Of a DNA stretch of 64,000 nt, positions 55,687-64,000 are shown piece after piece. This DNA comes from Patella vulgata (Eukaryota > Mollusca > Gastropoda > Patellidae), in NCBI RefSeq assembly GCF_932274485.2, contig NC_065882.2, positions 72,639,431-72,703,430 on the forward strand, written 5' to 3'. The number at the start of each line of letters is the position of its first letter. The first letter of the stretch is position 1. The notes below the pieces were generated by a model that was not told the DNA's origin, searched no databases, and was given only the letters and a program-made list of their open reading frames with translations. Made by a program: the position numbers and the translations under genes.

Positions 55687-56205
55687 CCGAGCTCTTTATT
55701 AACTCTGTCAATAAGATAAATAGTAAAATATATCGAGCTCATTCTTCCTCTGTCAATAAGATGAATAATAAATTTATCGAGCTCATTATTACTCCGCCAC
55801 TAAACGAGTAGTACAATTGATGTCTTCAAACATTGTTATTTCTGATTTGTTCTTTTTCCTACTCTCGTATTTAACTTAACCATAGGTAATGTCACCAATC
55901 TGTTTACGCGGACCTGTGAGAAAGCCTAATAATAAGTTGGGACTATTGAATGATTCCTTTATGTACATTAACACGTGAATATTTAAAGAGTTGATAAAGT
56001 GATCAAAGAAAGCAATTTATTTCTGTTAAGAATGTACGCTTAAAACACCGGAAATGAATCCTAGACATGGTACTGACTTATTTCATTCTTTCATGTCCTA
56101 TTATGTCTGTTTCTGACAGATGTAGTGACGACCGGGGTTATGCTGGAGACTTTAAAGGGCGTATGGCTCCATTCTTTAGAACGTTAAAATATACGAAAAA
56201 CGGTC
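55687..56205. other. AT-rich DNA with a short tandem
   Basis: ATCGAGCTCATT(A/C)TT(A/C)CTC and TCAATAAGATAAATA recur two to three times between 55690 and 55800. The rest is unassigned. Confidence 0.5.
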
Positions 56206-57410
56206 TAAGCACACATTAATGTAATATGAACATATAAAGTGATTTACATTCATTTTTTTTTAAATATTGTAATTTATAATCAATTATGTTCAATGAAATA
56301 GTGAATAGTCCAAATTGAACGACAGTCGTTTACGTCTGCTTAGTCCATTCATCACGGTTGATTTTTGTTGGTTTTTTTTAAATTATTAATATTTTTATAA
56401 ACTAATATTTTTATAGGCACACATTTGTATATCTTTAATTGAGATTTTTTATGAGTTATTGATATTTTTTATCCATTTATTATTATGTATATAATTTTTA
56501 TTCATTTATTATTATGTATATAGTATGTGTAGTACGCCCATGTTAAGGCGGTTGAGACAATTTGTGTGTAACGGTCTATAAACAAATATAATATTATTAT
56601 TATTATATTATTTCATTTGTGAATCAGCCATTACTATATTACTTCCCCATTGTCTTGCAAAATTTGTGTTTCTTTGTTCATTAAAAAAATGACGCCTAAA
56701 AATATAGATACAGAAAATAAAATGTTCACTCTGTCTTAAATGTTGGATATTATGATCCCCTATTTTCACGGCAAGATAATAAGACCAATATTGACTGAAA
56801 GAGACCCATATTGAATTTTAATTCGTGTTTTCAATTTCAAATATAGTGGAAAATATTGAGTTAGAGGTTTAGCTCCTTTAAAGATGTCTATTTACGCACT
56901 GTTTGTACATTTCACGCAGAAAAGTAGGACGTTAAATCCCATTCCATTTTATTTCTCTGAATGGCAAACCCAGTACATGGTACATGTAATATGCAATCTG
57001 GAGTACCGATGGCCCGGGTCTTCAATTTAGATATTAATGTAATATGAATGTATCAAAATTATTTTTTTAAATAAACAAATTATTGTAATTTCTAATCGGT
57101 TGTGTTCGACAGTCGTTTGTTTCTGCTTAGCACATTCTACAAGTTTTTAAAAATTATTTTGTTGTTTGTTAATCAGACATCTTGTGGGATTACTTGTGGG
57201 ATTTTTTTTTTGTTCATTGCAAATGGCGCTCGACCCCCAAAACGCCGTGTACTCATTTTAAGATTTACATGTTATCTTAAATATTGGATATTACGATCCC
57301 ATATCTTCATGATAAGATACAAACATCATTTTATTGAAATGGACCATGAATATTGAATTCTAATTAGTGTTTTTAATTTCGAATATCATGGATACTATTG
57401 AGTATTTACA
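56206..57410. repeat. Repeat R3, two diverged tandem copies
   Basis: Copy 1 (about 56206-56885) and copy 2 (about 57030-57410) share in order ATTAATGTAATATGAA, CGACAGTCGTTT(A/G), TCTGCTTAG, CTTAAAT(G/A)TTGGATATTA, ATATTGAATT(T/C)TAATT and ATATTGAGTTAGAG. A SINE-2 3' scrap (AAAAGTAGGACGTTAAATCC) lies between them at about 56915-56960. Part of the same repeat occurs at 21447. Copy 1 has a longer middle section with an ATT-rich run near 56590. Confidence 0.75.
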
Positions 57411-57529
57411 CGTCATCCGCTGCTGAAGATATAATCAAGCCCAGCACCATTAGTATTTATGGGCCAATTTTTATTCCCATTGTATCCAAACTGTGAGATT
57501 ATCTATCAATGATATTTTGAATTTGTTTT

Positions 57530-57605
57530 CTTAATTAAATGTTAAATGATCAATCTGAGTATATTTCAGCGTGGATTATGCCGGGGGAGATTATATATTG
57601 TTCGA
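57530..57605. repeat. Interspersed repeat R4, copy 3
   Basis: TTAATTAAATGTTAAATGAT, CTGAGTATATTTCAGCGTGG and ATTATGCCGGGGGAGATTAT match copies at 45830 and 46799. Confidence 0.65.
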
Positions 57606-57679
57606 GAAGTGGTAGTAGGCAAACATGGCAAAATCGGGCGACATAGGAATTTGATATTGTTGTGTTAATATTAGGGGTA

Positions 57680-58310
57680 ATCAGTGACCCGGATTGAATT
57701 GGTGCCCGGTTTCACTCGGCACCAGGTTTGGCTCGGTATCCGGTTTGACTCGGTTCCAGATTTGGCCCTGTACCTGGGTTGGCTCGGTATCCGTTTTGAC
57801 TCGGTTTCATGTTGGCTCAGTATCCGGTGGCTAAATGGGTAAGACGCTGGCTCGCTGGTCTGGAGGTCGCGTGTTCGTGAAAGTTTGTCGGAATTTTCCA
57901 ACGTGGTTTCCCCTTGTCAGAGGTGCAGGTTGGAGGGCCTGACAAGGACAGCTTTCTAGTTGTTCGGATGGGACGTAAACCCGAGATCTCATGTATACAT
58001 TGGCATGCACGTAAAAGTCTCCTTGGCAGTTGGAATTTAAATATAAGATATGCCATAGTTCCGCTGCTCGGGCAAATATTCCCTCATAGCACACTGTACG
58101 GCGTATGCCTGTCTCCATTTTCCCAGTCGGAGCAGAATAATAGGACTTTAAACCCCAATTCATTTCATGTGACTCGATACAAGGTGTTTGGCTGGGTATC
58201 CGGTTTGACTCAGTATTCGGTTGATTCGGTACCCGTTTGGCTACGTAATTAATTTGACTATGTGCCGGGTTTGGCTAGGTACCCGTTTCGACTAAGTACT
58301 CCATTTGATC
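57680..58310. repeat. GGTTTGGCTCGGTACCC-type minisatellite split by SINE-2
   Basis: Units of about 18 bp alternating TTTGGCTCGGTATCCGG and TTTGACTCGGTTCC occur at 57680-57830 and again at 58170-58310. The array was a single block before the SINE-2 at 57831-58166 entered it. Confidence 0.85.
57831..58166 (+). mobile_element. SINE-2 inside a minisatellite
   Basis: The head GGTGGCTAAATGGGTAAGAC, CGGAATTTTCCAACGTGGTT, GGTGCAGGTTGGAGGGCCTG, CATTGGCATGCACGTAAAAG and ATAGGACTTTAAACCCCAAT end in TTCATTTCAT. Nearly full length. The box B region has a small deletion. Confidence 0.9.
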
Positions 58311-58865
58311 CAGTAGTTTAATGTTTTACGTGTAGATTGCATGTAACACTAATTATAATGACCTATTAATTTGCCTATAGTCGGGGTGCACCACACTCAC
58401 AATATGCGCATGTGGTGTCGTTCACGATTTCAGTCTATTTTTATTATTGCACTTTAAGCGGTTGTACAGATTAAATCCAACATGGCCGTTTAGTTAGTGA
58501 AGATAAATCTGGAACTATGTTTAAGCCTGTTATATACATGGAGAGTGTGGTAATTATTAATGATATATTTGGAGATAGTTTCTATGGTAGGAAATCTCGC
58601 TAGTGAAGATAAATGGGGAATCATGTTAAAGTCTGTTATTCTGTAGTAGGAAACCTCACTAATGGTAATCATATATACAATTTTCTGTATCAGATTCGTC
58701 TGTGTTCTTGAATATGAATTAAATCTTAGTCCGAACACCTCAATGCAATTTCCCTCATACATGCTCATTTTCTTTGCATTTTATTTTGCTGAGAACACAC
58801 CAAGAAGATAAGCCATTCCTAAGCTGCCAATTCTGCAGAAATCTATATTTAAACATTTTCCCCAA
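58311..58865. repeat. Short tandem duplication in unassigned DNA
   Basis: GTGAAGATAAAT(C/G)(T/G)GG(A/G)A, CATGTTAAAGTCTGTTAT-type and GTAGGAAA(T/C)CTC(G/A)CTA motifs occur at 58497-58605 and 58607-58665. The rest is unassigned. Confidence 0.6.
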
Positions 58866-59630
58866 TTAAAGATGCATTATGTAAGATTTAGATAAAGAGT
58901 TGGTCGTCCTTGCTATAATAGTTCAAAAATAGGTAATGCACAATGAATATAATATTGACAATTTCATTCTCATTACTTTATTCTGGGCAAAGTTATCACT
59001 GTGTGTAGTTTTGACAAGATGTGTGCATTGATTCTTTATTATCGTAATCATGGTACTGGTATATTCTGGGCGAAGTTATCACAATGGGCATACTCGATTG
59101 AAGGTTCCGGAATTGAATTCGCTCAATCCCAAAAAGTAGTGACAATCGAATGAAAATGGGTACTTCGGGCTACAACGCATGCGTCGACTGGATATATAAA
59201 TATCTCATCCAACCATGCAGCCGAAACCTGTTCGTCGTGTTTAATTACGTCACAATTCTACTCATACCACCTCCGTCGTCGGGACTGGCAGAACTGTGAC
59301 AGGACTGAATTCCGCGTCACTCGATTGCAATTCTGTCAATTCGGAACGTTCCGGTCTGTGAATCGAGCATCCCCTTTGTGTAGTTTTGACAAGATGTGTG
59401 CATTGATTTTTTTATTATCGTAACAACGATACTTGTTATTCGAGAGTTAAGTCTCGCTTCTCCATATTTAAATTAAATGGCCGAAGCGTTCTAATCTATT
59501 TAAAATCGGAACCATCCGATGGCCTAGAGGGTTCCTAATAACAAATGTTTAAATAATAGATTATATAACATTTGAAGCCAAAAAAAGTCCTGCAATAGGC
59601 AGATTTAGATCTAACATAATGTATCTTGAA
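58866..59630. mobile_element. TTAA MITE family, copy 3, expanded
   Basis: It starts TTAA-A-GATGCATTATGTAAGATT (58866) and ends GATCTAACATAATGTATC-T-TGAA (59630), where TGAA replaces TTAA. It is twice the length of copy 2. A segment of about 85 bp (TTCTGGGC(A/G)AAGTTATCAC...TTGACAAGATGTGTGCATTG) is duplicated, and the second copy contains an insert at about 59082-59375. Confidence 0.85.
59082..59375. mobile_element. Possible second MITE nested in TTAA MITE
   Basis: GGGCATACTCGATT at the left and (reversed) GGGGATGCTCGATT at the right, with further shared GGTTCCGGAATTGA / GGAACGTTCCGAATTGA, give inverted ends around a GC-richer 290-bp insert. No target duplication is evident. Confidence 0.55.
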
Positions 59631-61687
59631 GGAACAAAACACAAGACAGTGGGGATACGGTCTGGAATAAGCAGTTAATGATCTTTTATATGATTTCCTA
59701 GATAGAAGACCTACACCAATCAGCGTGTAATTATCAAGATGGTGGTTATGATCTACAAGTTAAAAGTTCACAAGAAAACTTGAATACAAACTAGGGTACT
59801 CGGCGTTCTAATTCTATACACATACATCCCTGTACATAAACCAGATCTAATTAAATGTAAACATACATCTTCGTAAATATTCTAGATAAATGTAAGCTTA
59901 ACGTTACAGCATACAATATTTTAAAGGCACTATCCCAAATGTCAGTTGATATTTAATATGGAGGAAACGACTAGTACTCAAACACTATCTAGACCAATTC
60001 TTTTTTCTTCCCCATTGCATGTTAATTTTTGTGACCTTTGTGCTCGAGAATCGAAGAAGAGTGATTAAATTTACACTGCCTGATTTTGATGAATATTCAT
60101 GATTTTAGGGGCGGAAGGGGGTATGAAATAGGGAAATCATTTTAACTGTTTGGATGGACGAGAACAGACATTCATGTTTGTAACAATCTTATTTTCTTGA
60201 TGCGATGAAGAGACGCTGGCGTATTATCGAAGAGCCTACTCATCGACGTACTCACCAAATCAAGTTATATCTCTTTCAAGATATATTATTAGTAGTATCT
60301 CTGATTGGTCATGGGGATGGGGTGATCTAGTGGTTTAGATGTGCGTGTGAAAATTCATAACAAGAACAGTCGCCTCCATTTCTGAATTTACTGTTGTTAT
60401 TTTTATTTTTTTATTACTGGATAGTATTCAACCGTCACCGCCTGCTGCATGTTTTCCTACAACCACAGTTGTTCGCTGGACACGGTCACCAATTTATTAT
60501 TATAACATAGTTTGGGTTAACAGAAATAAAAGATGATCTGGATTCAACATTTTATTATAACATATAAAATAGTATGAACATACTTAATATATGAGAAACC
60601 CTTCTCTGGTGAGCAACCAAAGCTCGTCTCATTTATATCCAAAAACCTAAGACAATTTATACTAAATATGGTACATTCATTAATGATATTGAACAAAAGA
60701 ACAGGTTACAGAACAATGATCTGTGTCAATTGAACACATTGTAGTAAACGCAGCTAGCGGTCATGTAGCACCATAGGTCTTTTGTCTGACGTGGAGAGCA
60801 GACTACACAAAACGGTCGCCACATCCTACGTAGACCCATGCATCTTTTCTTACTACATATTTCTGTAGCCTTGTGATCGTCTAGAATTTGTCTCTAGCTG
60901 TCGTTACTTCTGCTTCACGTTGTGTATTTACTTCTTACAGTTTCTTAAGACGTTTGTCTTACCAGGAATAACAATGCAACAGTTTGCTTCTACATTTTAT
61001 ATAGCTGAATACAGGTATACAAGCATAGCACAAATTACAATACTAGCTAAAACCATTTCTCAACCCTAGCCAGCCTCGCGGCTGTCTAGGAACTCAGATG
61101 GAAGCTCTCTGGAATCTAATGGAACTCTAACTTAAAACTTTACTATGATTTGTTTTATAAGATTCCTTCATAGCATGCACAGAAAGCCTGTTCATGGCCC
61201 TGAACCTGTGCAATTAACGATATGATTGGTTACTTTAAGCTAAATGATGTAATTAGAATGATTCCACTCACGTGTAATCTCGGGGTATTTTATAGACACA
61301 TGTTATGGTTAAATAACTCTTTTTTATATAACAATATGTCAATTACAGACTAATTTGATTTAGTACACACTAAATATGTAAATATGTTTGAAATTACTAA
61401 CTTGCCAAAGATATTAATTAATGAAATATAAAGGCATCTTATTTCCCTATTCCTTGTCTATAAATTTAAAAACAATGTCGCAACGACGATAGTGCTACAA
61501 TCAGCGTATTATCTAACTTGGCCACTATACATGATTATCTAACTGGGCCGCTATACCTATGCCAGCCGCTGGGCCTTTGTTAAATTAAACAATAGTATGG
61601 TCAATTAAAGGACATCGGAGATTTGATCACACAAGCTGTCATATGATGATTCTAATCTTTTATCTATCACTGTTACTCACATTATGT
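59631..61687. other. Unassigned non-coding DNA (2 kb)
   Basis: No gene was recognised. GGGGTGATCTAGTGGTTTAG at 60320 resembles a tRNA-derived SINE head (box A) but has no matching box B or body. The remainder is AT-rich with no terminal repeats that I could match. Confidence 0.5.
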
Positions 61688-61855
61688 AACAGGTGGCGGG
61701 GTTTCGAATCCCCGCTTGTGTGTGACAAGGAGTAGGTGTGAATGTCCAACCTCGTGAGTTTTCTCTGGGTCCTCCGGTGCCTCCCACTTTTAGTCCCGAA
61801 ATGACCTAGTCTGTGTCGAGTGGACGTTAAACCCCGCCCCCCTCCCTCTGATATG
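61688..61855 (+). mobile_element. SINE-1, 5' truncated with internal deletion
   Basis: It starts in the box B region (GGGGTTTCGAATCCCCGC). It then runs GACAAGGAGTAGGTGTGAAT, CTCTGGGTCCTCCGGTGCC, TAGTCCCGAAATGACCTAGT, GTGGACGTTAAACCCC and a C/CT-rich tail. The CAAGCGAATTATTGAAATAA block is deleted. Confidence 0.87.
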
Positions 61856-62126
61856 TCATCATTAACTAAGTCGAAACGTCACTCATTAATAAATAGGAGT
61901 CGTATTCTATATAAATGTAACCTGCGTTTTTATAATTCAAGTACTAATGAATATAGTCATTGAAACGATTTAGTAATTAATTTAATCCCGATTAATGTAT
62001 TGAAATCCGCTTAAAAAGATAGACACCTTGTCTAATTCGGTGTATTGTATTTCCGTATTAAATCCCAATACCATGTTATATTTAATTATTATTTTTGGAG
62101 GAGACATGTATATATGCGTACAATAG
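61856..62126. other. AT-rich spacer
   Basis: Nothing recognised. Confidence 0.4.
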
Positions 62127-62492
62127 GAAATGAAATGGGGTTTAACGTTCTACATGTTTGCAACAATTGGGCTAATGAAGCCAGACATAGGCCTTGCAGT
62201 GTGATGTGGGGGAAATTGTGCCCGGACAGCGGCACTACGTCCTACTGTTGTTTCGAATTCCAACTGCCGAGGTTTTTTATACGTGCAGGCCAACATGCAC
62301 ACTAGGCCTTGGTTTTTCGCCCTATCCGAACAACTAGACACTATTCCTTATTATACTCTCCGTCCTGCACCACTGACGAGGGCGAACCACGCCGAAAAAT
62401 TAAGATTAACATTCTCGGCCAACACCGGTAACGAACCCAACATCTCCTGATTAGTGAGCCAAAGCCTTACTCACTGAGCCACCGCGGCTCCC
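62127..62492 (-). mobile_element. SINE-2, near full length
   Basis: From the reversed tail GGAAATGAAATGGGGTTTAA through AATGAAGCCAGACATAGGCC, TTTCGAATTCCAACTGCCGA, CGTCCTGCACCACTGACGAG, and the reversed head GAACCCAACATCTCCTGATT...ACTCACTGAGCCACCGCGGC. Box A and box B are both recognisable. Confidence 0.9.
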
Positions 62493-62746
62493 TATAATCT
62501 TACAGTATCACTATTAGTATCGTGATTTTTGTATTACTGTTTAACTATAAGTAAGCTATACATATATAATTATATTGATTTCATATTATCAGTATATCAT
62601 AACCTTTTTGTTAAACAATAATACAGCAATCACGACACTTATCAATGGCTTATCCTCTGTCTGGGACTTTATAATAACTATCATATTAATATATCTATAT
62701 TAATTAATCCATTGTGATATCTTAATCCGTTAGTCTGTGGGTGGAG
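62493..62746. other. AT-rich spacer
   Basis: Nothing recognised. Confidence 0.4.
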
Positions 62747-63172
62747 GCGGGTTGGATGGCGGAATTGTTAGCGACCCCTGTGGCCTATTTGTTAATCCCA
62801 TTGCAGTATGACTTACGTATATGAAAGTAAATGTGTTGTTTATTAAGGAACCCTCTACCTCCGCGGTGGCTAAATAAGCATCTAAATAAGTATGACGCTT
62901 GATCACCCACAGGAAGTGGGGGGGGGGCGAATTGTTAGCACGTGCGCACTGTATCATAAGGTCTCTCATTGAGTCAACTGGCGTGGTGTCGACTCTCCGG
63001 TTGTACGTGACAAGGAGTAGGGTCGCTTGTCCAACCGCGTGGGTTTTTCTCCGGGTTCTAAGGTTTCCTCCCACTGCTAAAGTAAAATTGAACCATGTGT
63101 TAGTCCCGAAATGACCTAGTATGTGTCGAGTGGACATAAAACCCCATCTCTCTCTCTCTCTCTCTCTCTCTC
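62747..63172 (+). mobile_element. Composite: SINE-1 head, shared module, SINE-5 head, SINE-1
   Basis: A SINE-1 head (GGGTTGGATGGCGGAATTG, 62751-62770) is cut at GTTAGC and followed by the ACCCCTGTGGCCTATTTG module. The SINE-5 head (GCGGTGGCTAAATAAGC...GATCACCCACAGGA) comes next, then a nearly full SINE-1 from 62919 with a CT tail. The module and the SINE-5/SINE-1 junction are the same as at 35866-35990, but here no SINE-5 body follows. Confidence 0.85.
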
Positions 63173-63406
63173 TTTGTGGATTAATTAGTATTAGTAATTA
63201 CTTACCCGGATGGTCTGATTCCGTGAATGTGGTTATAGAAAGTAACCCTTGACTAGTATGTGTCGAGTGGACATTAAACCCCATCTCTCTCTCTTCTCTC
63301 TCTCTATCTCTCTCTCTCTCTCTCTCCTCTTTGTGGATTAATTAGTATTAGTAATTACTTACCCGGATGGTCTGATTCCGTGAATGTAGTTATAGAAAGT
63401 AACCCT
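63111..63406. repeat. Young tandem duplication spanning a SINE-1 end and a splice-like site
   Basis: The block TAGTATGTGTCGAGTGGACA, CT run, TTTGTGGATTAATTAGTATT, CTTACCCGGATGGTCTGATT, ATAGAAAGTAACCCTT occurs at about 63111-63250 and 63251-63406. The copies differ by a few bases and by CT-run length. The duplicated right part includes the donor-like site of the candidate exon at 63363. Confidence 0.92.
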
Positions 63407-63476
63407 TTCGTCTTTTCTGCCGCCCTTTCCACCTGGCCCGCCCTTTCCACCTGGCCCTCCCTTTTCGTGGCTATTT
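63363..63476 (-). CDS. Candidate exon, glycine-rich peptide
   Basis: A minus-strand open segment encodes HEKGGPGGKGGPGGKGGRKD then ERVTFYNYIHGIRPSG. It stops at a near-consensus donor, CCGG/GTAAGTAAT (exon end at 63363). Possible acceptors (AACAG at 63477-63481, or AATAG six bases later) would give an exon of 108-114 bp. The glycine-rich part comes from an 18-bp DNA repeat (63424-63462). The last 15 codons and the donor are duplicated at 63206-63250 with one predicted replacement (Tyr to His). I recognise no family. If real, the gene extends beyond the right edge or to smaller exons not seen. Confidence 0.25.
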
Positions 63477-63480
63477 CTGT

Positions 63481-64000
63481 TGACTTGTGGAATCAACGAA
63501 GAGTGTTTGAATTTATATGTGTGTCAGATTTTGGTCAATATTTATGATTTGGAGGGGACGGATCAGGTGAAGCACAGACACGAATTCAAATACGAATGTG
63601 ACGTACATTCCTTTGATCATGTCAACCCCCTTTTAATATGTTTATCAGATGATTGGAACATGTTGGACTCTTTGTGGCTATTTGTGGGAATTTTTAAAAA
63701 AAATGTTATTGGCCAAGGAATGGCATGGATTTAACATTGACGTCAATGAGGAATGGATTACAAATCCATTAATAGCACGGTATTCAGATGCATATTGGCC
63801 TTTGTATATTTTTATTCAAGAATTGCTGTTAGCTGAAAGCCTCTGGTCGTGTGATTTGAGATATTTGTGAATCCTTTGCAAACTATGGTATTTAAGTTTT
63901 AACTATGAAAGGAACATAAGTCCAAAAATAGTTCAATTCTGCTCATTATTTATAAAGATATGATAAAATAAAAATTTCGCAACATTCGATAACCACTACA
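63481..64000. other. Right edge, unassigned
   Basis: Two overlapping plus-strand frames (63480-63734 and 63649-63870) have a less biased composition than most chance frames here, but no motif, membrane segment or splice pattern that I recognise. Confidence 0.4.

Noticed and set aside
57831-58252. 110-112-codon frames on both strands
   Set aside because: Both lie within a SINE-2 copy; similar frames appear in other SINE-2 copies (for example 3374-3649 and 32995-33267).
60314-60350. tRNA-like GGGGTGATCTAGTGGTTTAG
   Set aside because: No matching box B, acceptor stem or SINE body follows; at most a scrap.
62730-63137. 135-codon minus-strand open frame with proline-rich end
   Set aside because: It covers the composite SINE and its G run, which encodes the poly-proline; not a gene.

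Overview
The window looks like nuclear DNA of an animal, most likely a mollusc and perhaps a gastropod. It is AT-rich, gene-poor, full of short repeats, and has one spliced gene of metazoan type. The phylum call is an inference: the two dominant tRNA-derived SINE families end in GGACGTTAAACCCCAT, a 3' end I associate from memory with molluscan SINEs. No species can be named from the sequence alone.

One convincing protein-coding gene is present: a class A (rhodopsin-like) G-protein-coupled receptor on the + strand. Its large second coding exon is at 33402-34399. A short first coding exon at 23123-23174, 10.2 kb upstream, joins it in frame across canonical splice sites and supplies an extracellular N-terminus with two N-glycosylation sites (349 aa in total). 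Weak hints of other exons lie at 43689-43800 and 63363-63476, both on the minus strand.

The rest is mobile and repeated DNA. SINE-1 (about 17 copies, CT-rich tail) and SINE-2 (about 28 copies, TTTCAT-type tail) are spread over both strands, with minor families SINE-3, SINE-4 and SINE-5. Autonomous elements survive only as relics: a minus-strand BEL/Pao retroelement (1160-4560), a solo LTR (37803-38274), a LINE reverse-transcriptase fragment (7590-7885) and a LINE C-terminal fragment (40038-40525). Non-autonomous DNA transposons are well resolved. They include a 716-bp element with hAT-like ends (10723-11438), a hAT MITE (12087-12419), a TA-target MITE whose empty site is preserved in a neighbouring duplicate (5896-6263), a TTAA-target MITE family of three copies (49680, 55358, 58866), and two fold-back elements (20089-20257, 14885-15345).

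Insertions are often nested, which gives a relative chronology: SINE in BEL/Pao, hAT MITE in SINE-2, solo LTR in SINE-2, SINE-2 in SINE-4, SINE-1 in SINE-5, fold-back in SINE-2. Minisatellites (28 bp at 29845, 26/29/31 bp at 32266, 22 bp at 24240, 41 bp at 46227, about 18 bp at 57680) and young tandem duplications (193 bp at 13006, 132 bp at 47291, about 140-160 bp at 63111) make up much of what remains. I found no operon-like organisation, no true tRNA or rRNA gene, no CRISPR array and no clearly new gene system. The unusual items are structural: the composite SINE module seen twice, the duplicated splice-donor segment near the right edge, and the TTAA MITE family.
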